NCBI GenBank assembly: GCA_025352905.1
Contig: JANXRX010000020.1
Span: forward strand, 1-32,877
Origin: Bacteroidota bacterium
Lineage (GTDB): Bacteria > Bacteroidota > Bacteroidia > Chitinophagales > Chitinophagaceae
DNA: 32,877 nucleotides
Direction of reading: 5' to 3'
Below are positions 1-7,367 of the stretch, piece after piece; the first letter of the stretch is position 1; each line of letters starts with the position of its first letter. A program made the translations under genes and the position numbers. Below the pieces are notes generated by a model. It made no database searches. It was not told the origin of the DNA and saw nothing but the letters and a program-made list of their open reading frames with translations.

Positions 1-1500
1 GGAAATATTTTCCAGGTATACCTGTTCTGGGAACTGGTGGGAGTTTCTTCCTTTTTACTCATTGGCTATTATTTCCAGAAACCTTCCGCCGTTGCTGCTT
101 CCAAAAAAGCGTTTATCGTCACACGTTTCGCTGACCTTGGCTTCCTGATCGGGATCCTGGTACTTGGTTTTTATGGGGGCACCTTAGATATCAGTTTGCT
201 GATTCAGCGACTTACCAATATTCAATCCGAACAATTCATTGGTATCACTACCGCCGGTTTCCTGGGTGTATCCATGCTTACCTGGGCGCTGGTACTTGTG
301 TTTATCGGTGGCGCAGGTAAATCGGCCATGTTCCCCCTGCATATCTGGCTCCCCGATGCCATGGAGGGGCCAACACCTGTTTCTGCCTTAATACACGCAG
401 CAACCATGGTAGTAGCAGGTGTGTATCTGGTTGCGCGGTTATTTCCCGTTTTTTCAATGGATGGCGCTGCCCTGCATATCGTAACGTATACAGGGTTGCT
501 CTCAGCATTGCTCGCCGCAGTGATCGCCTGTACACAAACAGATATTAAAAGGGTATTGGCCTATTCAACCATGTCGCAGATCGGGTATATGATGTTTGCC
601 CTGGGTATTGCAAGGATGGGGGGGGAATCGGGGATGGGTTATATGGCGTCTATGTTCCATTTGTTCACACATGCTTTTTTTAAATCCCTGTTATTCCTCT
701 GCGCGGGCTCGGTGATCCATAGGGTACACAGTAATGAGATGAAAGATATGGGCGGGTTGCGTAAATGGATGCCGCTTACGCATATCGCCTTCCTGGTGGC
801 CTGCCTCGCTATTGCAGGGATCCCTCCGTTCGCAGGGTTCTTTAGCAAGGAAGAAATATTATTGGCTGCATTTCATGCCGATAAACTCGTATACGGTGTC
901 GCGCTTTTTACAGCGGTACTGACCGCTTTTTATATGTTCCGTTTGTATTTTTCTATTTTCTGGAATAAACCCTCCTCGCTGCATGAACCACATGCAGAAG
1001 GAACGCTCTCCATGAAAATCCCATTGGTCATTCTAACGCTTTGCGCGATCGGCGCCGGGTTCTTTCCCTTCGCCTCATTTATTACGGCTGATGGAAAACC
1101 GCTTGAAACACATATGGATCTTATGTTTTCATTCGTACCGGTAGGTCTTACACTCGCAGCTATATTATTTGCTGCTTTCCTCTATAAGACACAGAACGAA
1201 CGGGCAGACCGCATAGCCGCCACATTCGGCGGTATATACAGAACAGCGGCCAGGAAATTCTATATAGATGAGGTCTATCTTTTTATTACCAAAAAGATCA
1301 TCTTCCCACTGATAGGCCGGCCAATTGCCTGGATAGATAAACATATTGTTGATGGATGCATGAATGGGCTGGCGCTGGTCACCGGTAAGATCTCCGGCCT
1401 GATCAAAGGAATACAGTCCGGTAATGTACAGTCATACGCTGTATATTTTTTTGGAAGTATTGCCACACTGGCGGTATTATTAATTTATTTATGGAAATAA
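1..1500 (+). CDS. nuoL: NADH-quinone oxidoreductase subunit L, 5'-truncated by window edge
   Basis: Proton-pumping membrane subunit of respiratory complex I (NDH-1), inner membrane. The reading frame is open from base 1 (GNIFQVYLFWELVGVSS...). The ORF-track start at 37 is a GTG inside the conserved WELVGVSSFLLIGYY segment, so it is not the real start and roughly the first 100-130 residues lie outside the window. Antiporter-family hallmarks are visible: GKSAMFPLHIWLPDAMEGPT with a channel lysine and VSALIHAATMVVAGVYL, then THAFFKSLLFLCAGSVIH and AGIPPFAGFFSKEEIL. The C-terminal part (FYIDEVYLFITKK onward) matches the NuoL-specific extension with the lateral helix and last membrane segment. The gene ends 7 nt before nuoM, in the usual L-M-N order, so it is one operon. 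About 499 residues are seen, against about 610-640 in the family. Confidence 0.97.
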   Translation, partial: GNIFQVYLFWELVGVSSFLLIGYYFQKPSAVAASKKAFIVTRFADLGFLIGILVLGFYGGTLDISLLIQRLTNIQSEQFIGITTAGFLGVSMLTWALVLVFIGGAGKSAMFPLHIWLPDAMEGPTPVSALIHAATMVVAGVYLVARLFPVFSMDGAALHIVTYTGLLSALLAAVIACTQTDIKRVLAYSTMSQIGYMMFALGIARMGGESGMGYMASMFHLFTHAFFKSLLFLCAGSVIHRVHSNEMKDMGGLRKWMPLTHIAFLVACLAIAGIPPFAGFFSKEEILLAAFHADKLVYGVALFTAVLTAFYMFRLYFSIFWNKPSSLHEPHAEGTLSMKIPLVILTLCAIGAGFFPFASFITADGKPLETHMDLMFSFVPVGLTLAAILFAAFLYKTQNERADRIAATFGGIYRTAARKFYIDEVYLFITKKIIFPLIGRPIAWIDKHIVDGCMNGLALVTGKISGLIKGIQSGNVQSYAVYFFGSIATLAVLLIYLWK

Positions 1501-1507
1501 CGAACGC

Positions 1508-2992
1508 ATGAACCTATCCTTACTGATCATCCTTCCCTTTCTCACCGCGGCAGCTGTGCTTTTCTGCAGGGGGCTGAAGCAGGTAAGAATAGTGGCATTG
1601 ACAGGTTCGGTTGCACAATTAGTATTATCGGTCTGGCTCTTATTCGCTTACTGCAGCGAAAGGGCGGCGGGTAATCATTCCATGATGGTCTTTGAAAACA
1701 ATACTGCCTGGTTCAGCGGCCTTTCTATCCATTACCATGTGGGCGTGGATGGTATTTCCATTGCGATGATACTCTTAACGGCTTTTGTAGTGGTAGCAGG
1801 CATCCTGGTTTCATGGGCGATGGAAAAACTAAGCAAAGAATTTTTCTTCTTATTGATCTTCCTGAGCCTTGGCGCATACGGCTTCTTTATTTCCCTCGAC
1901 CTGTTCACCCTGTTCTTCTTTTTAGAGATCGCGGTGATCCCTAAATTCTTACTGATCGGTATATGGGGCAGCGGTAAAAAAGAATACAGCGCCATGAAAC
2001 TCGCGCTGATGCTGATGGCAGGATCTGCACTGGTATTGATCGGCTTACTGGGTATGTATTATGCAACCGGTAGTTTTGACATGCTGCAGATCAGCCAGGC
2101 GCACATTCCGCTTGCCACTCAATACCTGTTCTTCCCGTTTGCCTTTGTCGGTTTCGGCATATTTGCGGCGCTGTTTCCTTTTCATACCTGGGTGCCGGAT
2201 GGACATGCTTCCGCACCCACAGCTGCTTCTATGTTCCTTGCCGGCATCTCTATGAAATTGGGCGGGTATGGTTGTTTGCGGGTAGCTACTTTCCTGATGC
2301 CGGATGCGGCGCATCATTATGCACCTGTTATCATACTGCTGGCTACGATTGCCATCATCTATGGCGCCTTCGCTACGATGATGCAGACCGATCTTAAATA
2401 CATCAACGCGTATTCATCGGTAAGTCATTGCGGGTTCGTGATACTGGGTATCGGCATGTTAACACAAACATCGGTCAATGGCGCTGTGCTGCAAATGATA
2501 TCACACGGATTGATGACGGCCCTTTTCTTTGCTGCTATCGGTATGATCTATAGCCGTACACATACACGTATGGTAGCACAACTGGGTGGACTGTTAAAAG
2601 TGATGCCGTTTATTTCAACCCTGTTTGTGATAGCGGGACTTTGTTCATTGGGTTTGCCTGGACTAAGCGGGTTTGTTGCCGAGATGACTGTGTTTATGGG
2701 TTCCTGGCAAAACCCTGATGCGATGTATCGTTTGGCAACCATACTGGCCTGTGCTTCTATTGTTGTAACAGCCGTATACATACTGCGCGCAGCCGGAAAA
2801 ACAGTAATGGGGCCGCTGCCGGAAGGATATGCGAATCTTACTGATGCAACCTGGAATGAAAAAATGGCGGCTATCCTGTTAGTAGCTGGGATCCTTGTAA
2901 TGGGTGTTGCACCCTTCCTGGTAAACCAATTGATCGGGCCGGGAACAGAACATATTATGCAACAGGTAGGGCAGGTGATCAACCCTAAATGA
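1508..2992 (+). CDS. nuoM: NADH-quinone oxidoreductase subunit M
   Basis: Second antiporter-like proton-pumping subunit of complex I, a polytopic inner-membrane protein of 494 residues (normal length for the family). Visible hallmarks are HVGVDGISIAMILL, the conserved glutamate in LFFFLEIAVIPKFLLIG, the loop LFPFHTWVPDGHASAPTAAS followed by MFLAGISMKLGGYG with the channel lysine, and INAYSSVSHCGFVILGIG. The start at 1508 gives a hydrophobic N-terminus (MNLSLLIILPFLTAAAVLF) typical of NuoM. It sits 7 nt after nuoL and 9 nt before nuoN, consistent with a single polycistronic message. Nothing looks damaged or transferred. Confidence 0.97.
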   Translation: MNLSLLIILPFLTAAAVLFCRGLKQVRIVALTGSVAQLVLSVWLLFAYCSERAAGNHSMMVFENNTAWFSGLSIHYHVGVDGISIAMILLTAFVVVAGILVSWAMEKLSKEFFFLLIFLSLGAYGFFISLDLFTLFFFLEIAVIPKFLLIGIWGSGKKEYSAMKLALMLMAGSALVLIGLLGMYYATGSFDMLQISQAHIPLATQYLFFPFAFVGFGIFAALFPFHTWVPDGHASAPTAASMFLAGISMKLGGYGCLRVATFLMPDAAHHYAPVIILLATIAIIYGAFATMMQTDLKYINAYSSVSHCGFVILGIGMLTQTSVNGAVLQMISHGLMTALFFAAIGMIYSRTHTRMVAQLGGLLKVMPFISTLFVIAGLCSLGLPGLSGFVAEMTVFMGSWQNPDAMYRLATILACASIVVTAVYILRAAGKTVMGPLPEGYANLTDATWNEKMAAILLVAGILVMGVAPFLVNQLIGPGTEHIMQQVGQVINPK

Positions 2993-3001
2993 AATTGAAC
3001 T

Positions 3002-4411
3002 ATGCTCACAGATATATTCATATTATTAAAACAGGAACTGGCTATCACCCTTATTATATTCCTGTTGCTGTTCAGTAAGCTCGGGAAAGATTGGGGCACC
3101 GAAAATATCCTGAAGCTGGTCAACCTGCTTTTGCTGGTAAATCTCCTCTCCGGTTTCTGGTATAACACGGAGGGTTCCTTATTCGGCGAAATGTTTCATA
3201 CGGGTAAATTAGTGGTACTGGAAAAAAATATTCTTAACCTCGCCACATGGATCATTTCTTTACTGGCCTATCCCTGGTTAAAGAACCATAAACATGCGGT
3301 TGAGTTTTATTTGTTGTTGCTTTCTTCCCTGCTGGGTATGTTCTTTATGATCTCATCCGGTAACCTTTTACAATTCTATCTCGGGCTGGAACTGTCTACT
3401 ATACCATTAGCCGCCGCGGCCAATTTTGATCTTGTTAAAAAAAGATCTTCCGAAGCAGCCATGAAGCTGATTATTTCTTCCGCTTTTTCTTCGGCGCTCC
3501 TGTTATTGGGTATTTCATGGATGTACGGGGTCAATGGCAGCCTTGATTTTTCCGTCCTCGCTACACAAACCGGGCATTCTTCCTTCCTGGTATTTGCTTT
3601 TATCCTGCTTATATCCGGGTTTGCTTTTAAGATATCAGCTGTCCCTTTTCATTTATGGACCGCCGATGTGTATGAAGGCTCGCCGGTAGCGGTAACTGCT
3701 TTTTTATCGGTGGTTTCCAAAGCTGCCGTTGTATTTGTGTTTGTATCGGTATTGTATACGGTCTTCAAGCCATTGGCTGATCTATGGTACCCGGTTGTTT
3801 TTGTACTGGCGCTGCTGTCTATTATTATCGGTAACCTGTTTGCCATCAGGCAGAATAATTTCAAACGTTTCCTTGCTTTTTCCTCTATTGCACAACTGGG
3901 TTTTATCCTGGTGGGTATTTCCGGAAGTTCGCAAGGCGGAACGGCATCAGTGATCTATTTTATTTTGATCTATATATTCTCCAACCTGGCGGCATTCGGG
4001 GTTGTTTTGTTAACGGGCGCTGTAACGGGCAAAGAGAATATCAGCGATTACAAAGCGTTCTATACCACCAATCCACTGCTTTCATGGATACTCACCATTG
4101 CCCTGTTCTCATTGGCCGGTGTGCCGCCTACCGCCGGTTTTTTTGGAAAATTTTTCCTGTTGATGGCCGGCGCCTCCAAAGGAAATTACTGGCTGATAGG
4201 TGTTGCATCCCTGAATATGGTGATCTCTTTTTATTACTATCTCAGGGTGGTAAAAGCGATCTTTATGGAAGACAATGAGCACCCCATCGCAAGGCTAAGC
4301 ATCCCCTTTCCTGTAAAACTGGCCCTGTATATCTGCGTAGCGGGCATTGTACTGACGGGGTTGCTGGGAAGTGTATATGATTATATTTATTCACTAAGCA
4401 CAGGTTTATAA
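3002..4411 (+). CDS. nuoN: NADH-quinone oxidoreductase subunit N
   Basis: Third antiporter-like subunit of complex I, 469 residues, polytopic. Diagnostic segments are LLQFYLGLELSTIPLAA with the conserved glutamate, FKISAVPFHLWTADVYEGSP followed by VAVTAFLSVVSKAAV with the channel lysine, RFLAFSSIAQLGFILVG, and AGVPPTAGFFGKFFLL. DVYEGSP rather than the DAMEGPT or DGHASAP of its neighbours separates NuoN from NuoL and NuoM. It is the last nuo gene of the operon as seen in many bacteria. A small unrecognised gene starts 8 nt downstream and is probably translated from the same transcript. Confidence 0.97.
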   Translation: MLTDIFILLKQELAITLIIFLLLFSKLGKDWGTENILKLVNLLLLVNLLSGFWYNTEGSLFGEMFHTGKLVVLEKNILNLATWIISLLAYPWLKNHKHAVEFYLLLLSSLLGMFFMISSGNLLQFYLGLELSTIPLAAAANFDLVKKRSSEAAMKLIISSAFSSALLLLGISWMYGVNGSLDFSVLATQTGHSSFLVFAFILLISGFAFKISAVPFHLWTADVYEGSPVAVTAFLSVVSKAAVVFVFVSVLYTVFKPLADLWYPVVFVLALLSIIIGNLFAIRQNNFKRFLAFSSIAQLGFILVGISGSSQGGTASVIYFILIYIFSNLAAFGVVLLTGAVTGKENISDYKAFYTTNPLLSWILTIALFSLAGVPPTAGFFGKFFLLMAGASKGNYWLIGVASLNMVISFYYYLRVVKAIFMEDNEHPIARLSIPFPVKLALYICVAGIVLTGLLGSVYDYIYSLSTGL

Positions 4412-4419
4412 CGCTTTAT

Positions 4420-4806
4420 ATGGCCATCAACAAGAACCATGAATTTGAAGAACTGGACGGCATAAAATGTGCCATCGTGGAAAAGAATGTACTGCCGGGC
4501 CGGGTCGATTTTCTAAAGGAGTTACTCAGTTTTAATCACTTCACAGTGATCGTTCAGCCCAGCCCCCCGCCAAAACCCGCCCCTGCCGCTGTTGCAGGCA
4601 CGGAGCCCCCTCAGCCAGCAGAACCGTTACCTGTTCTTCCGGAAACTTTTACCGTAGGTGTCACAAATGTAATGTTCAATGCCACCAACGCAGTTTTTGG
4701 CCGGTTATTAAAAACCCCGGATGGCCATGTGGTAACGCTAGCCTACTGGAAACAGGAAGAGAATATCTCGCACGATGAGATCCCTTACTATGAGAAGAAA
4801 GATTAG
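4420..4806 (+). CDS. Small uncharacterised protein at the end of the nuo operon
   Basis: A 128-residue protein I do not recognise. It starts 8 nt after nuoN on the same strand, so co-transcription with complex I is likely. Three parts are visible: residues 1 to about 47 form a compact segment (FEELDGIKCAIVEKNVLPGRVDFLKELL, then HFTVIV); residues 48 to about 75 are a proline/alanine linker (PSPPPKPAPAAVAGTEPPQP); residues 76-128 form a second small segment (TFTVGVTNVMFNATNAVFGRLL, then DGHVVTLAYWKQ). There is no signal peptide and no membrane helix, so it should be cytoplasmic. The two-segment layout with a flexible linker and the position suggest an accessory or regulatory protein, but that is inference from context only. 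Coding status is supported by the tight spacing and the ordinary composition outside the linker. Confidence 0.8.
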   Translation: MAINKNHEFEELDGIKCAIVEKNVLPGRVDFLKELLSFNHFTVIVQPSPPPKPAPAAVAGTEPPQPAEPLPVLPETFTVGVTNVMFNATNAVFGRLLKTPDGHVVTLAYWKQEENISHDEIPYYEKKD

Positions 4807-4881
4807 CGAATCCGTTAATTTTTAAAAAATCCACTGTTTTTTTCTACTTACTATTTACCTTTCCGGTCAATTATTCCCTGC

Positions 4882-7305
4882 ATGAAAACTCTTTGTTTAC
4901 GTTTATTCTTTACTGCGGCGGGTATGCTTATCCTGCAGGTTGGTTTTTCACAACAGCTGGATTCTATCATGTCGATATATGATGCACAGCTGCCGAGGGA
5001 AAAAATGCATATCCACTTTGATAAAGTAGCGTATAACCGGGATGAGACCATCTGGTATAAACTATATATCCTTGCAGGTACTGATCTAACCAGGCAGAGT
5101 AAAAATGTGTATGTAGAATGGTATGATACAACCGGGAAAATGATCAAACAAACGGTTGCCCCGCTGTTCCAATCCACGGCCAAAGGATCTTTCGATCTCC
5201 CCGGTGATTACAAAGGCGATTTTGTACACGTAAAAGCCTATACAAGGTGGATGCTGAATGATGATTCTGCGTTCATTTACCAGAAAGATATCCTGATCAA
5301 TTCTATCACAACGGCGCAAAGCAGGCCCGCAGTGGTTCCGCGTACAAAAGTGGATGCGTTCCCCGAAAGCGGTGTGCTGTTGCAGGGCGTACTAAACCGG
5401 GTCGCGTTCAAATCCACTAACCAGTTTGGTATACCGGTCATTATTAAAGGCGGGGTATACAACAATAAAAACAAACAGGTAGATACCCTGGTCATAAAAC
5501 ACGATGGAATGGGAATGTTTTCCCTTACACCCCAACCAGGTGAAACCTACCAGATCAACTGGACAGACGAAAATGGTAAGAAAGGCACCACGCTTATCGA
5601 GCCTGCCAAAACAAATGGCGCTGCTATTGCGATACGAGCCACCAATGATAAGGCACTGATCCAGGTGCAGAGAACAGGTGACGTGCCCGACAATTATAAA
5701 AGACTAAACCTATGGGTTCATATGAACCAGTCGTTATTCTATAAAGTAAAGATCAACGCTACAGAAAAAACATTGATCAATGCAGAGATCCCCATTGATG
5801 AATTGCCTACGGGTGTTTTACAATTCACCCTGTTCACTTCGGATTTTATACCCATTGCCGAAAGGATCCTGTTTGTGAACAACCGCCAGCACGAATTCAA
5901 CGCCAAGGTAACTTTGCCGGTTGTGAACGTAGACAGACGTGGTAAGAACATAGTGGAAGTTTTTGTATCGGATACGGCATTCACGAATATGTCTATGGCC
6001 ATTACAGATGCTGCCATTTCATTGCCGGAAACCAATTCTATCTATTCTGATCTTTTATTAAGCAATGAGATAAGGGGTAAAATATATAACCCGGCCTATT
6101 ATCTTACCAGCGACGCAGACAGCATCACGGCTAATCTTGACCTGGTCATGCTTACCAATGGATGGCGGCGTTTCGACTGGGAGAAAGCAAATGCAGCTGT
6201 TCTGCCAACGGTTGTGTATCCGAAAGAGAACGACTTTTTAAAGGTAGGCGGTAAAGTATATGGCGTTAAACCAGGTATGTCTGCCAAGCCCCTTCAGTTA
6301 AATTTTATCATGTCGGCCAAAGACAGCAGCAAGCAGTTCTTTTTTGCGGAAGTGGGGAAAGACGGGCTTTTTGAGATCAGGAACCAGTTCTTTTATGATA
6401 CGGTAAAAGTATTTTACGGATTCAATGGGAATACCAAAATAGGGGAAGTAACACAGGTTCAGTTAGACAATGGTCTTCTGCGGCAGATACAGAAAAAAAT
6501 ACCCTTTTCTGCACGGAACCTGCAAAATCCATGGAGCGACAGTTTGGCGCGGGTGAAAATGAATTTTATTCTCACGGAACAGGAAAAACTGCGCAGGAGC
6601 ATGGCGAGCGCCACTTTGCAGGAAGTGATCGTAAAAGCAAAAGCAAAAAGCAATCTCCAGGTAATGGAAGAAAAATATGCGACCGGTTTGTTTTCCGGCG
6701 GTGATGGATTTTCATTTGACCTGACAGAAAATAATGCAGCTCTTGGCTCACTGGATATATTAGGTTACCTGCAGGGCAGGGTGCCGGGTCTTACCGTTAG
6801 CGGTTCGGGTGCCCAGGCAACCCTTAGCTGGCGTGGCGGAACACCAGATGTTTTTTTGAATGAAACACAATCGCAGGTTGAATTGATCCAGTCGATCCCG
6901 GTAACGGATATAGCTTTTGTAAAAGTGTTCCGCCCCCCTTTCTTTGGATCGATGGGCGGTGGAAGCGGTGGTGCCATTGCTATTTATACGAAAAAGGGAG
7001 CTGATGGAAGAAAAACGCCACCGGATAGTCATGGGCTTGAATATACCCTGCTCGGCGGCTATTCACGTTTTAAAGAATTCTTTAATCCCTCCTATGATAA
7101 ACCGGCAGATAATAACGACCCTGATCTGCGCACCACTTTATACTGGAACCCATACATATTAACCAACAAAAAGAGCCCCCGCATACGGATAACCTTCTTC
7201 AACAATGATATCAGTAAAAAATTCCTGCTGGTACTCGAAGGGGTGAATGGAGATGGAAAGATGACAAGGGTGGTGAAAGTGATCGATAGCAAATCACAGG
7301 ACTAA
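4882..7305 (+). CDS. Exported MG2-like protein with TonB-receptor plug domain but no barrel
   Basis: An 807-residue envelope protein. The N-terminus (MKTLCLRLFFTAAGMLILQVGFSQQ) is a signal peptide. Residues of about 35-125 (REKMHIHFDKVAYNRDETIWYKLY...) resemble the macroglobulin MG2 fold seen in many Bacteroidota surface proteins. Residues from about 578 (LQEVIVKAKAK) to 715 resemble a TonB-dependent receptor plug: DILGYLQGRVPGLTVSG, FLNETQSQVELIQSIPVTDIAFVKVF, then GGGSGGAIAIYTKKG. A short tail (about 715-807, RTTLYWNPYI then ITFFNNDISKKFLLVLEG) closes the protein, so there is no room for a 22-stranded barrel. Function is unknown; the family is usually annotated as a hypothetical plug-domain protein. 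It lies 75 nt after the nuo-linked gene and converges on the next gene. Confidence 0.85.
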   Translation: MKTLCLRLFFTAAGMLILQVGFSQQLDSIMSIYDAQLPREKMHIHFDKVAYNRDETIWYKLYILAGTDLTRQSKNVYVEWYDTTGKMIKQTVAPLFQSTAKGSFDLPGDYKGDFVHVKAYTRWMLNDDSAFIYQKDILINSITTAQSRPAVVPRTKVDAFPESGVLLQGVLNRVAFKSTNQFGIPVIIKGGVYNNKNKQVDTLVIKHDGMGMFSLTPQPGETYQINWTDENGKKGTTLIEPAKTNGAAIAIRATNDKALIQVQRTGDVPDNYKRLNLWVHMNQSLFYKVKINATEKTLINAEIPIDELPTGVLQFTLFTSDFIPIAERILFVNNRQHEFNAKVTLPVVNVDRRGKNIVEVFVSDTAFTNMSMAITDAAISLPETNSIYSDLLLSNEIRGKIYNPAYYLTSDADSITANLDLVMLTNGWRRFDWEKANAAVLPTVVYPKENDFLKVGGKVYGVKPGMSAKPLQLNFIMSAKDSSKQFFFAEVGKDGLFEIRNQFFYDTVKVFYGFNGNTKIGEVTQVQLDNGLLRQIQKKIPFSARNLQNPWSDSLARVKMNFILTEQEKLRRSMASATLQEVIVKAKAKSNLQVMEEKYATGLFSGGDGFSFDLTENNAALGSLDILGYLQGRVPGLTVSGSGAQATLSWRGGTPDVFLNETQSQVELIQSIPVTDIAFVKVFRPPFFGSMGGGSGGAIAIYTKKGADGRKTPPDSHGLEYTLLGGYSRFKEFFNPSYDKPADNNDPDLRTTLYWNPYILTNKKSPRIRITFFNNDISKKFLLVLEGVNGDGKMTRVVKVIDSKSQD

Positions 7306-7312
7306 AAAAGCA

Positions 7313-7361
7313 ACTATCGAACAGATGAATGTCGAAATTCGACATTCATCTGTTCGATAGT
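7313..7361. terminator. 49-nt palindrome between convergent genes, likely bidirectional terminator
   Basis: Perfect inverted repeat with 24-nt arms (ACTATCGAACAGATGAATGT... on the left) around a single central base at 7337. It begins 8 nt after one stop codon and ends 7 nt before the opposing one. A T-run follows on each strand: TTTTTT at about 7373-7378 on plus, lying inside the end of the minus-strand gene, and TTTTTT on minus just past the left arm. This fits a bidirectional intrinsic terminator, although the stem is unusually long and perfect. Confidence 0.7.
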
Positions 7362-7367
7362 CGACAT

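Noticed and set aside
37-39. GTG at 37 as nuoL start
   Set aside because: It is a valine within the conserved WELVGVSS segment; the frame is open to the window edge.
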